Assembly: GCF_030253575.1 (NCBI RefSeq)
Contig: NC_080560.1
Location: 13,740,001 to 13,804,000 of the forward strand
Direction of reading: 5' to 3'
DNA from: Rhododendron vialii
Taxonomy: Eukaryota > Streptophyta > Magnoliopsida > Ericales > Ericaceae
Length of the DNA: 64,000 bases
Part shown: piece after piece, positions 47,101 to 58,800 of the stretch
Numbering within the stretch: the stretch's first letter is position 1
Layout: each line of letters opens with the position of its first letter
The notes under the pieces: generated by a model
Database searches by the model: none
What the model was told of the DNA's origin: nothing
The model's input: the letters and a program-made list of their open reading frames with translations, nothing else
Position numbers and translations under genes: made by a program

Positions 47101-49616
47101 GCACATACCAATTGTGTCTTGCACGTGAAAATCCCCAGGTAAAGGTACAAGTAGCCTTTTAGGCTATAAAGCTATGAAAACCTATTTGACTTTCTTAATA
47201 CTTTATAGTACTATTTTATTATTTATTTTTATTCACTAGGAGACAGTACCAAATATGGTAGGATGTTTACCCCTTTTTCCGTGCTCAAAGTTTTACCAAT
47301 TTGACTTCACCAAATAAAAAAGAGAGGAAAATAGGGAGGCTCAGTGATGAAGCGGTGCCCACTGCCCAGTGATGCCGTTCGGATTTCTAGAATGGCATTG
47401 GCGGGCAATTCAATTTGATTTTACCAAATATCATTGCATTTTATGTTCTCCTAGTCTCCTAATGATATTGCCATAAATTGGCGGGCAATTCAATTTTGTA
47501 TTTGGAGCAAAACCACTCCATTGTTAAAGGGATGCACTGCTTGAGGTGCCAAAATTGCCGACTCCAATTTTATAATTTGTCTTTTCAACTCACTAATGAT
47601 TTTTCAGTCATGGACTTTTTTAGTTGTTGCTAAATTGACAATTGCAATGTAAAAGGACATATTTGAAAATTTATTTCATTGTTTAACTTTCTTATGGGCT
47701 CAATAAATAAATGCAGGTTATTTTCTAAATCCAATATATCAATACGGTGGCAACTTGTCTAATCATAGGGAGGTCATGGATGGAGTTAGAAAAGTAATTA
47801 TGAGATTACTGCCAGATCTAAATGAGCAAGTGGAAGCCATCAACCAAGTAAGTTGTTGATATACAGTTCTTACTTCTTATGCCAATATATTGCTCATTAA
47901 TTTAGATTTGTGATAAAAATATATTATGATGTGCAGATTTCGGTATTTCGAAATAAAGAAGATTCTTTTGGAACAACAGTGGCCCAAGTAGCAGTTCAAG
48001 CAACTAATCCTGGTAATTATTTAAGTGACACACTTTTTTAATTTACCATCTTCTTTTATATTATAGTCCAATAAAATACATCATCGTGAGTCTAGTATTT
48101 CTAATTTTTTTGTTATGTAGCTGAATGGTGTCCATTATGGCGTATCTGTCCCCCAACTTCAAAAAGTTGCTGTGAAAGTATTGAGTCAAACCACTTCTTC
48201 AAATTGTGAGCGAAACTGGAGTACCTTTAGCCTTATACACACAAAGACAAGGAATCGATTAAAATATCAAAAATTAAACAAGATTGTCTATGTGTACTAC
48301 AATATGAGGCTAAAGATTAGGCATGCGACTAGAAGAAGTGATGAGGAGAGAGATGATCATTTTAATCCCATTAATCTTGATTACATCTTTGACGAGGATG
48401 ATCCATTAGCTGAATGGTTGCAAGAGGAAGAGCACGCAATATTGGATGATGTAGACAATTCAGAATGGTTGGATACAGGTGATACGCAGAATCCCCAAAA
48501 TGTAGACCTATCTGAAAACAGTTCAAGTGGAGGTCGTGGTTTGAGTCCGTCTGGTAGTGGCAGTGGGGATGATGATGGTCCTAATGGTTGGGAAACACAA
48601 GATAATATAGTGAATCGCACTACTTATCATGAGGAGGATGGTGGAATTAGGGATTCTACACAACAACGACGACACTCTGTATCATCTGATGATGGGGGAT
48701 TGAATAGGATTAGATGTTCACGTCCTATTAGTGACATTTATACTAATCCTAATCTCAGAGACCAATTTGGACAGCTTGAAGTTGGGCAAGATCATGGGAG
48801 AGCACATCATTGGCAGCAAAGACCCATATATCCATATTATCCCCCTCAAGAACAGCAATCTTATTTTAATCAACCAGAACCACCATTTATGGGGATAGGA
48901 TATCCACATCGATCTCACCAGCATTCATACAGTGGGAGCTCTTCATATGGTAGTAATCCTACGGTCAGAGAACCATCAACACATGGGTATTCACAACAAC
49001 AATCCGATAGTAGCGGCACCACCAATAATTTTGAGCACTGTAATTTCACCAACAACTTCTACGGATACGTATTTGGAGCTGCTGGGCAAAATAGTCATGG
49101 TGATGATCAATTTAATGAGGAATATGTAGATCCTGCAGTACCTCCACGTCATTCATTCTGGCATTGAAGTTGTATTAGCAAAATTATGTATGACTTAAAA
49201 GCTATGAGCTTGAAACTAGTTGTGGCTAGCGCTTATGTAATGTAAAACCTCTATGGTGTGTTTATTTTAATGTTTTCATCTTATTTTTGCTATTTATGTC
49301 AATTATATCGAAACTTATAATGTTGCATTTTTCTCATATTTGTAAAATCTTATTGACTTGCGAGTTTTGATAAATTATCGGATATTTCACATGAAGAGAA
49401 TGGGCTATTACATGTCTTAAATTAATTAAAATGTGATAATTTAAGCCAATGTTTGGGGTAAAAGTATATTTTTCAAGTTTTATACATGTTGCTGATGATT
49501 TTTAAAAATTCACGACCGCGACACCCGATTCCAGCGACGTATCACCGATATGTCCCGATACCGATATACCGCGACCGATACCGCGACGGCGACCGATACC
49601 GCGATTTAAAACTATG
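44134..49616 (+). mobile_element. hAT transposon copy 3, 5483 bp
   Basis: Same ends, flanks and length as copies 1 and 2. Private differences seen: GGAAAAAAGGCCCC near 46234 (AAAAGAGG in the others; synonymous for the transposase) and GATATACAG near 47860 (GATTTACAG in the others). Confidence 0.93.
44939..49167 (+). pseudogene. hAT transposase with frameshift, copy 3
   Basis: Exons by offset: 44939-45775, 45904-46804, 47717-47847, 47937-48012, 48121-49167. Same domains and same frameshift as copies 1 and 2. Confidence 0.82.
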
Positions 49617-51408
49617 CCTCCAACTGGCAATGTTCCAGACATAACATTCCAAGGCTTGATAATTTTGCGAGCGATGATGGTAGTTTCTGCAAACTCATTC
49701 GACATAAAATTAACACTGTAAGTTGCTTCATCCCACTAAAAAAATTGTCTGGAACTTTAAGATATGAAAATTTGCTATTGATGAACATCAAGGTGTGGAG
49801 TTGCGGACATGTCAACTCATTCGGAAGCCCTTTAATTTTTTCAGCTCTTAACGAGATTGCTGAGTACCGAGGCCCATTAATAGGATTACGAGGCCATCGA
49901 ACAGCACCATGATCGATAAGAAATGCTTCTTCCTTGCGTGCGATTGAGATGCCAACATCTCTTATGACATCATGTATCCTTACAACATTTTCATCATTGT
50001 CATTTAACAGCAGAGAAGCAGATTTGAGGGAACCAACCAGGGTACGTACAGCATCTCTTGCTTCCTCTAGCGTACGCGGGTTTTGAGAGAGCAAACACCT
50101 CGTTAAGCAATGTCTCGCCAAGTCATCGATTGAAGTCTCAACATCTTTAGGATACAAACAACATAGCAAGAAACAAGATTTTGAATCCGAGGACCACAAC
50201 ATATCGTAGCTCACCTTTAAAGAAGCCCAAACACTTGGGTTAATGCCCTCAATGTTCGTGATCATGTGCCTCTCAAGGTTATCCAGTGCATTTTTCCATG
50301 CATGATCTGGCTTACCTTTTAACGCTGCTCCAAGTGCATTTATGGCAACTGGCAAACCTTTACATTTTTTGCACACTTCGCACGCTAGATAATATATTTC
50401 TAGCTGAGACTCATCAATAGAATTTCCCGTTAGTTTCTTGAATAGGGTCCATGCTTCTGGCATCGGTAGTTCTGCAATTGGGAAACTTCTATCGACTTTC
50501 ATTCTAGTCAACAAATTTTCATTTCGAGATGTTAGCAAAACTTTGCAGCCTGTCGTCGACCCATTTATGAGAGGAATACCAATAGCTTTAATGTCCACCT
50601 CTTCCCAAATATCGTCCAATATGACGAGATATTTCTCCCCGTTGATGAATTTATTCCACAACTTAGTTGCTCTTCCTTTTTCATCACTTGTGGCCTCCAA
50701 TTCAATATCCAATCTATCAGCTAATTTTGATTGTATTTCCTTCACATTGAGATCCTTAGAGACAACTGCTAGTGGGACTTGCTTAAAAGTTCCATCGTGT
50801 CGCATTTTCTTGCCCACCTCCTCAACTAACGTGGTCTTACCGACGCCTCCTAACCCGTGTACTCCAATAACATTAACACTGGGATCTTTTAATGCATCCA
50901 CGATATCCTTGAAGACCGGTGCTCTAGAGTCCAAGTTAATGTAATTCTTGTTGGATGGGAACTCAAGTTCTGAAGGAGACGGCCTAGCGTGTGAAATTTC
51001 ATCAAAATGGCTATCTTGAGTGAGTTTTTGGACACCCGCTATCTTCTCTTCGGCTTGTTTGCTCAGTCTGTAACGCCGCTTGATGTTAGGACATGAGCAC
51101 GCAAGGCAACTCATGTTTCCCGTACCACTGCTCTACCCCACAAGTTCCTGAACATCACGTGTCATCCTGTTCGCCTCCGTGCGCCAATGCAAAACAGCAT
51201 TATAAACCTCTTCACCGCGTTGATTGGCCACACAAACGTTTTCTTCAATTATTTCGCTACGATCTTTAAGACTTCCCATTTCAGCTTCCAGATTTTCGAG
51301 GTTTGTCTTGTAGTGAATAACATATTTCCCTGCTTTGATTGCTGCTTTGACCGCTTCATCGAAGGCCAGACATCCCAACTTCTCAATTATGCCTTCAGGA
51401 GTACACAT
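49612..51408 (-). pseudogene. CC-NB-ARC pseudogene, copy D4
   Basis: Same structure as D2/D3 but with a TAG (51133-51135) at codon 92, where the other copies have CAG, between the coiled coil and the NB-ARC. It has further amino-acid changes (e.g. ELEATSDEKG for ELDATSAEKG, SVWASLKVSYD for SVLASLKLSYD). The NB-ARC frame downstream is open from MSCLACSC (51114) to the hAT-supplied stop. No LRRs. This is the most diverged copy and probably represents the other parental haplotype. Confidence 0.88.
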
Positions 51409-52120
51409 TTTCAGTTCAGTCTTTTTTCCCTCCTCTGTGGAATTGTTTTCTGTGATGAAATTCTTCGACAAGAGAAATCTCTAGGTAGTCTGTTTCTGCA
51501 GGAGAGACGGAGATGAAAAGGAAGGTAAGAGCAATGCACCACACTGTATTAGCCAAAACGAAGTATAATCGCCTTATGACTTTTTTGAAATCATATATGC
51601 CCTACATATTCCCTATAAGCAACACTGCACCTATTATTGCTAAATTTGTCCGATCGGTTCAATAAAATCTTCAGTTTTTTCATTTATGACTAATCTTTCT
51701 AGTACGTAATGGAATCATATTATCAATTTTTTTTCTTGGTCTTCTTTCTTTGAAAATTTTTAAATTTAGCTTTTTGCAATTGGAGCTGCTTTTGTACTTT
51801 CATTGTATACCCTTTATAAAGTAATGATATCTGCAATTTGGTCCCTAGAAGAGATGAAGCGCACGTGAAAATCTTTGAGAGCAACCTTGTCACGGACAAA
51901 ATGAAAATCGATCTCCACATGCTTGGAGCGAGCATGGAAAACCGGGTTGGCAGTAAGATAGATGGCTCCGATATTGTCGCACCAAAGAGACGAGGCAGTT
52001 GGAAGCGAAATGCCGAGCTCAAACAATTAAGACTGTAGCCATGACAACTCGGCAGCCGCATCGGCTAGAGCTTTGTACTCAGACTCAGTGGATGAACGAG
52101 CCACAATGCGTTGTTTACGG
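49617..52120. repeat. Direct-repeat segment D4 (2504 bp)
   Basis: Last copy. Identical to D2/D3 at the left diagnostic sites but differing from D1-D3 at 20 or more positions from 50184 rightward. At 52120 the copia sequence continues uninterrupted (ACGG|GCCGACC), i.e. this is an empty hAT site. Confidence 0.95.
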
Positions 52121-53815
52121 GCCGACCACGAGATTAGATTATGCCCAAGGAAAATTGCTAACCCACCAGTAGACTGACGATAAAAAATGCAACCCACCCA
52201 ATCGGCATCTGAAAAAGCTTGGAGGCTCATATGAGAATTTCGAGAAATTTCAAGACCGTTGTGAATAGTGTGCTTCAAGTAGCGTAATATGCGCTTCACG
52301 GCGCTCCAATGATCTTTAGAGGGAGCATGCATAAATTGACATGCCTTATTGACTGCGAAAGCGATATCTGGACGTGTGAGCGTTAAGTATTGAAGGGCAC
52401 CCACCACTTGACGATAATGAGTGGGATTAGCTAGGGCTTGGGCCACCATGCTTTGTGTCATGGGGCTGAATTTCGCCTACAGATTCTGCCCGTGATGGCA
52501 CCAAGTTTCCAGCAAGACTTAGTCTCAGCCAACAAAGTAAAACACACACACGAGTTTGAATGAAGTCTAGCACGCACACAGTTTACAGGAACCCGTCCCA
52601 ACCTTTTATTGCACTGACAATCCAAGGAAAACACTTAGAGTACTAAACAGAACATCCCTTTGCCTTAGACTCGAAAATGCAGTGCCATTTTATCAGGCTA
52701 CAATCAATAAAACGTGGCCACTAAGTAAATGAGATCATGGGATGGCCCCACACCCCCAACTGCCCTAGGGTTGTGCTGGCACAGCCACAAGCTGCCAGCA
52801 CATAGGAAAATAAAACTGCCTAGAAATAACTGCTAATAACTGCCTGATTCTGCTGGGGACACCTGTCCCTACCTGCCAGCAACATGTGCAGAATGCAGTA
52901 ACCATCAATAACCGTTTTGCCTGATCCCAATCAAGGCTGCCTGGCCAATTTCGTGATCCTACCCAGCTCCAAATACTTAGCCGTTTTCTGATTGCATTGT
53001 CCCACAAGCTAGCTTCCCGTTTAGCATCCATGCCCCAATAATCATTGGACTTTCACGTGCATCCCAGCTGCCACTTGCCTAATGGACCAGTGCCGACACC
53101 AACCGAAACCATCGGGTCACCTTGAAAAGACATGTCGGCCTCATGCCTTAGTTTCCACCGGTTGGCTAGGGTGCAAAGTGCCACCGCTAGCCAAGCTTAG
53201 CAAGCCTTGGAAATCAAGGTGCTAACACTTTGCGAGCTTGGTGGTGACAGAAAAAGGAGTAAGAGCTGGCTTAGAATTGGCCATACCCGACTTCTGAAGA
53301 ATATCAGTAATGTACCATCACTGCGAGAGATGTAGACCAGTTTAGGTGAAGGAAGCCTCAATGCCGAGAAAGTAGTGAAGTGCCCCAAGGTCTTTAAGTG
53401 CAAATTCAGAACTCAATTGAGAAATTAGAGAAGAGATGCACTTTAAAAAATTGCTGGTGATCAATATATCATCCGCATAAACCAATATATAGATAAATCC
53501 GAATACCGTCACGACAATAAATAAACAATGACGCATCAGATTTTGAAGTGTGAAACCCAAGTTGTAGTAGAAAGGTAGAGAGACTAGTGAACCAAGCCCG
53601 GGGTGCTTGTTTGAAATGGAGCCAAATTAGAAGAGTGGGTTATCAGAAGATAAGGTTGAAATATTTGGTGATAAAGGTTGAAGGGGATGTGAAGTAGAGT
53701 TTGGTGGGCCAGAAGGCTTATCATTTACATGTGTGAATGGAGGACTAGGATGGAAGGATGACTCGGTGGAAGTGGGTGTACGAGTCACAGGAGATTGTGG
53801 TGCACCTAAAAGAAG
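51811..53815 (-). pseudogene. Decayed Ty1/copia element 1 (RT C-part and RNase H)
   Basis: On the minus strand from right to left: a Ser/Pro-rich linker (SPVTRTPTSTESS), a jump straight to the RT motif KQAPRAWF (most of RT deleted), YILVYADDILITSNF with the YADD active-site motif, DLGALHYFLGIEASF, then a 772-bp solo LTR insert, then [29 protein letters not shown] and [17 protein letters not shown] (RNase H). Several stops, including TAA at 52027-52029. Non-functional. This is the source of the copia pieces in D1-D3. Confidence 0.9.
52456..53227. mobile_element. Solo LTR, 772 bp, with 5-bp target duplication
   Basis: Starts TGTCATGGGG and ends GGTGCTAACA (TG..CA on both strands), flanked by CTTTG at 52451-52455 and 53228-53232. 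It splits the copia polyprotein between the codons for a TKLAK-like stretch and the [10 protein letters not shown] motif. No internal retroelement sequence is present, so it is what LTR-LTR recombination leaves. Family and orientation not determined. Confidence 0.88.
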
Positions 53816-53989
53816 ACGATGTATTCTTTGTATTTTTGGCTTAACCCAATAATAAGGATTAGCCGTGTATTATAGATCAACGTTGACAAGGCAAAATAAG
53901 GAAAGAACAGAAATTATAGCCAAAACAGATGGCCTAAAATAACGTAATGAGATACCATAAGATACGCTAAATAATTCCTAATTCCAACA
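53815..53989 (-). mobile_element. LTR remnant of copia element 2
   Basis: Starts on the minus strand with TGTTGGAATTAGG directly after a purine tract (GAGGGGGAG, complement of 53990-53998), as a 3' LTR should. It ends against copia element 1 near 53815. It does not clearly match the putative 5' LTR at 58576-58722. Confidence 0.5.
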
Positions 53990-56900
53990 CTCCCCCTCAA
54001 GCTGGTGCGAAGATATCAACCAAACCCAGCTTGATAATTGAGGACTGCAACAATGTTGGGCCCACGGACTTAGTGAAGATGTCTGCAGTCTGTTCAGATG
54101 AAGGGACAAATGAGGGAGTCATAACACCAGACCGAACTTTCTCACGAAGAAAATGAATGTCTACCTCAATATGCTTGGATAGTTCATGAAGAACTGAATC
54201 GGAAGCAAGCATAATAGCTGACTTATTGTCACAAAATAAATGAGATGCTTCATGCGCCACAAAGCCCAACTCTGCCAAAATAGATCAGAGCCAAAGTATT
54301 TCACACGTGCCTTGAGCCATAGCTCGATATTCAGCTTCAGCTAAAGATCTTGAAACTACAGCCTGCTTCTTACTTTTCCATGATATAAGATGATTACCAT
54401 AGAAAGTACAAAATTCAGAGGTAGAGCGTCTATCAGTTATAGATCCTGCATAATCAGCATCAGTAAAGCACGAGAGACCAGACTGAATACCAGAAGAGAA
54501 AAATAAACCGAGACCAGGGCAAGTCTTGAGATATCTCAAGATATGAAATACAGCATCCAAATGAGCCATGCGCGGAGCATGCATAAACTGGCTAACAACA
54601 CTTACTGCAAATGTTAGATCAGGTCTAGTATTGGTTAAGTAAATTAGGCGACCAACCAGACGTTGGTACATAGACGGGTTTGTAAGTACCTCTCCGGATT
54701 CAATAGAGAGTTTCAAGTTTGGATCCATAGGAGTAGAGGTTGGTTTACATCCCAACATCCCGGTGTCTTGAAGAAGATCCAATACGTACTTCCTTTGAGA
54801 AAGAGATATCTCATAGCGAGAACGAGCAACCTTAATACCTAGAAAATACTTAAGTGCACCCAAATCTTTAATGTCAAATGTTCGGCCAAGATCCTCTTTA
54901 ACCTGAGCTATGCCAAATGCATCATCTCTAGTAAGAATGATGTCATCAACATATAGCAACAAGATAATACAAGAGCCATCAGAACGACGACGAATAAAGC
55001 AAGTGTGATCAGAGTGACATTGAATAAAGTTCATGGATAAGATAACAGCACTGAAACGGCTAAACCACGCCCTAGGCGACTGTTTCAACCCATAGAGAGA
55101 CTTACGAAGACGACATACCTTTTTAGCATACTCCCCCTCAACCCGAAAACCTAGAGGGGTGTCCATGTAGATAGTTTCATCCAAGTTCCTGTGAAGAAAA
55201 GCATTTTTTACATCTAGCTGATGAAGTGGCCAAGAATGAGAGGCAGGCAATGAAACAAGGAGGCGAACGGTGGTCAACTTAGCAACAGGGGCAAAGGTAG
55301 CCCCAAAGTCTTTACCAGGAACTTGGGTAAAGCCTTTGGCCACAAGGCGCGCTTTATATCGATCAACCGACCCATCAGCCAAGTATTTCACATTAAAACC
55401 CACTTACACCCCACAGTTTTCTCACCAGAGGGTAACGGTACAAGCTCCCAAGTCTGATTATGTTCCAAGGCTTCCATTTCGGTTTGCATAGCGGCGACCC
55501 ACTTGGGATTCTGAAGAGCCTCAGTCACAGACCGGGGAATAGGGATAGAAGCAATTTTGCCAAGAAAAGCACGATATGTATCTGAAAGACCATCATAAAA
55601 GACATACTTGGAGATAGAATGATTAGTACAACTAAGCCAACCATAACGAGAAGGAGGGTGACGATCACGAGACAGATAACGACGAGGAATATCGGACGGA
55701 CCTAGAGAGGATGAGGAAGTACCTGAACCCATATCCAAAGAGGACTCTGGCAAAGGGGGCGGAGCGTGAGGGCAACGAAAGTATGTCTGCATAGGAGGAC
55801 CTGCAGAAGAAGGAGAGGCGGAAGGAGACACCACCGAGTCAAAAATGGGAATTGGTCGAGCACTCGGTGATGACTCCACCGCAGAGGAAGACATAAAGGT
55901 GTCCTGCAAGACAGAATTAGAACTGTAGAAGGGAATATCCTCAGAAAAAGTGACATCAAGAGAATGGTAGAGGTGGCGAGAGATAGGATCATAACATCTA
56001 TACCCTTTGGACATAGCAGAGTAACCCAAAAAGATACACCGAACAGATTTATTATCTAGTTTAGTCCCAAGTGGGACTGTGATTTTGAACAAAGTAAGTG
56101 CAACCAAAAACCCTAGGCAACAAGGGAAACAACATGCTATCAGGCTTAAGTACTTGAAGTAGTGCCAAGCCTTGCAAAATTTGACTCGGGGTGCGACTAA
56201 TCAGGTACACCGCAGACCGGAATCATTCTCCCCTCCAAGCAGAATTTTCTTGGTGACCTGATCTTTGATAAGAAAATGTGAGGGATAAAACTCGAAAAAG
56301 ACACCATTGTCTTTACTAAATTGATAAACATAAAGTAATGACTTAGTAATGGAAGGGACGTGCAAGACATTGAATAATTTAAAAGAAGAGGAAGGAAAGT
56401 CTGAAGAGTGGTAGAACCAATGTGAAAGATTGGTAAACCATTACCATTGCCCACACGAAGAAGATCATTGCCATGGTAACCATCGTGTGTAGATAGATTG
56501 GCCAAATCTGGAGGGACATGATGAGTAGCACTAGTATCGGGGAACCAATCAGAAGCTTGTGAGCCGCCATTGTAAGATGTAATGTGAGCCAAAGGAGCAG
56601 CGGCAAAATGTGCTGAAGGAGGGGCAGTGTGATTATACCGCTGATTACAAGTGGTAGCAGTATGATTCATCCCATCACAAATTTGACAGCGAATCCTTGA
56701 AATAGAGAAGTTGTAATCACCTAAGTACTGACCACCAGAATAGTGACTACGGTTGTCAAAAGAATCCGAATTACGATACCCATTGTACCGACCGCGGCCA
56801 CGACCCCGGCCATGATTGGAGGGACCACGTTGGACAACATTTTGCTTGAGGTGTGAGGTCAAAAGATGTAGAGATAATAACAGAAGAGAATTGGAATGCA

Positions 56901-57413
56901 TAAATTCATGTCTAAGCAAGAGACTGTGAAGTTTGGGGAAGGAAATTTGGTTCAATTGGGCGGCAAGGTGGGTCACAAGATCACTGAAATCAGATTTTAG
57001 CCCCTTAAACACATAGAGGTTGAAATCTTGGAGAGAGACAGGACGGCCCGCAGCCGCGAGTTCATCATATAATTCCTTGGCCTTGTGCAAAGAATTGGGT
57101 AACCGGCATGCATGTCACCTTGTTTGATGTTCTGAAGGTGCATGTGAAGCTATTAAATTCTGGAATTTGAAGCTGATGCAAGAGAAGCTTTAAGAGTGGT
57201 CCGAATTAGGGGAAAGAGCTGTTCGTTTAACGAGGTAATCAAAATGCTAATTATGTACCGGTCTTGATTTTTCCATGTCACGAATACGGGATTGTCGATC
57301 TTGACTTCACCTTTGACGATGGTGGCTGGTGGGGCATGCTTGGAACCATTAAGAAATTCCATAAAGCCTTGGCTGTAGGGAAATGGGGACATTTGGGTTT
57401 TCCAATAAAGATA
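53990..57413 (-). pseudogene. Decayed Ty1/copia element 2, integrase core deleted
   Basis: Read on the minus strand: gag (MEFLNGSKHAPPATI, then LYDELAAAGRPVSLQDFNL), CCHC zinc knuckle CQICDGMNHTATTC (~56653-56694), protease-like WFPDTSATHH (~56520-56550), GAG-pre-integrase end (LEGRMIPVCGV), then directly the integrase C-part (SVRCIFLGYSAMSKGYRCYD): the catalytic integrase core is missing at about 56200. RT follows (KNAFLHRNLDETIYM, SLYGLKQSPRAWF, LLYVDDIIL at ~54945), then RNase H (SRSLAEAEYRAMAQ, CDNKSAIMLASDS, SSEQTADIFTK). Frame breaks near 55395 and 54280. Dead element; the gag is further split by the element at 57414-58464. Confidence 0.92.
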
Positions 57414-57587
57414 AGGGTAAATTACTGTTTACCCCCTCTAACTATGGGTTGGAAACACTTTACCCCCTTTAACTATTTTTTTTAGCACTTAACCCCCTCT
57501 AAGTAATGAAAACCCTTATCCGTCCGACTTCTATAATGGAGAGGCATAAAGTTACAAATTTGCCCTTCGCAAAAACACAAATCTGCA

Positions 57588-57887
57588 ATGGCCAAAAAGC
57601 CCTTTCTTTCTCTAACCCTAAAACTCAATTTGGCTTTGTTGTTAACAGCAGCGTCAGGAACACAACAGCAACCCGAGTACACAACCAATAAAAGCAGCTC
57701 CTCTTTCAACAATTCCAACAACAGCAAGCAACAACACCAATCGGCCATCTCTCGTTTCCCTTCCAACATTGACGCCCACCTCAGGCCTCCCGGCCTTCCG
57801 CACCCTCCCTCAACCCCCAACATCATCATCAACAAACCCCTAATCTTAACCCTAATCCTATTCAGCAAAATCAAAACCCTAACTTGA
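57588..57887 (+). pseudogene. Gln/Asn-rich gene-like frame inside the TIR element
   Basis: 99 codons starting MAKKPFLSLTLKLN, with TQQQPEYTTNKSSSS, NNSNNSKQQHQ and then AISRFPSNIDAHLRPPG. The last block reads like a conserved stretch of a plant Gln-rich nuclear protein (perhaps a GLTSCR-domain chromatin protein; from memory and unverified). A neighbouring frame continues with a PNLNPNPIQQNQNPNLK-type Gln/Asn/Pro run to 57912. Composition is much richer in C and A than the element's ends. Most likely a captured host exon piece; it could also be chance low-complexity coding. Confidence 0.4.
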
Positions 57888-58084
57888 AACCACAACAGCA
57901 GCAATCGCAATAGCTATTAGCTAGGGAAGGAAATTCAACCCCAGCGCATGTCTAATTAGCTTTTGCATCTCAGAAATCTTCGTTTCTTGAATTTTTGTTT
58001 GTTTCTTCATCTTCGTGGAATCGCTTGAAGTTGGAATCTCTTCATCTCAGAAATCAAAACCCAAATTGCTTGAAGCGTCCATTG

Positions 58085-58089
<5 letters not shown>

Positions 58090-58134
<45 letters not shown>
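58090..58134. repeat. (GA)n microsatellite, about 22 units
   Basis: Uninterrupted run inside the TIR element. Confidence 0.97.
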
Positions 58135-58137
<3 letters not shown>

Positions 58138-58575
58138 CTGAAGTGGTGGGGAAACTTTGGTAGGAGAGGAGATGGAAGCTTTGGTAGGAGCAGATCAAGG
58201 AAAAGAAAGCTCTAGGAAAAAAAGCTCTGGTAGGGAAAAGAGACTGCAGGCGTGTGTAACTATGTATATAAGGCGTGTGTATGTATATAGATTTGAAAGA
58301 GAAGAAGGGTAATAATGTCTATAATTGGGACATGTGACTTACATATGCCACTTACCACGAAAACAGTTTGCATTAGTTAGAGAGGGTTAAGTGCAAAAAA
58401 AATAATTAGATGGGGTAAAGTGTGCCCGACCCATAGTTAGAGGGGGTAAACAGTAATTTACCCTAAAAGATAATTGGTGGATTTGAGTTCAATGCAGAGA
58501 AAGAGATGAGGACTCTTCGGGGGAAAGGAAGTGTTACTTGAAGAAGCAATTTTTGTTTTTGGAGGCTTTGATACC

Positions 58576-58722
58576 TATATAAACGAATAATATTGGCATG
58601 TAATCTCTCACACTTAAGTCTATGAGAGAGCACTTGTATATATACTTTTAAGGGTACAAGATTGGATATGCATAACCACAAGCGTGGTATATCAATATAA
58701 CAAACAGATTATTATACCAACA
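58576..58722 (-). mobile_element. Putative 5' LTR remnant of copia element 2
   Basis: On the minus strand starts TGTTGGTATAATAATC and is followed at about 58563-58575 by GGTATCAAAGCC, close to the initiator-Met tRNA primer site of copia elements (TGGTATCAGAGC). The gag start lies just beyond. Short for an LTR and not matching the right-hand LTR, so tentative. Confidence 0.45.
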
Positions 58723-58800
58723 GATTATCATTATCTAATAAATTAAAATTTTAATTTTAATTCAGTTCATTTTCTTAAACTTAACTTAATTCTCATCCTT
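58723..58800. other. AT-rich spacer
   Basis: TAATTTTAAT-rich, nothing recognised. Confidence 0.4.

Larger units (their letters stand above)
57414..58464. mobile_element. Terminal-inverted-repeat element inserted in copia gag, 1051 bp
   Basis: The ends match over about 36 bp (AGGGTAAATTACTGTTTACC..) and imperfectly for ~25 bp more. Flanking direct repeat AAAGATA (57407-57413 and, after one extra A, 58466-58472). The copia gag reading frame can be followed on both sides, which fixes the insertion. It has no transposase. Inside are a gene-like + strand frame (57588-57887) and a (GA)n run. Superfamily uncertain: an 7-8 bp duplication fits hAT or Mutator. Confidence 0.85.

Noticed and set aside
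25656-52120. CRISPR-like or satellite array
   Set aside because: Only three to four units of about 8 kb, each with recognisable gene and transposon content; this is a segmental tandem duplication in a plant genome.
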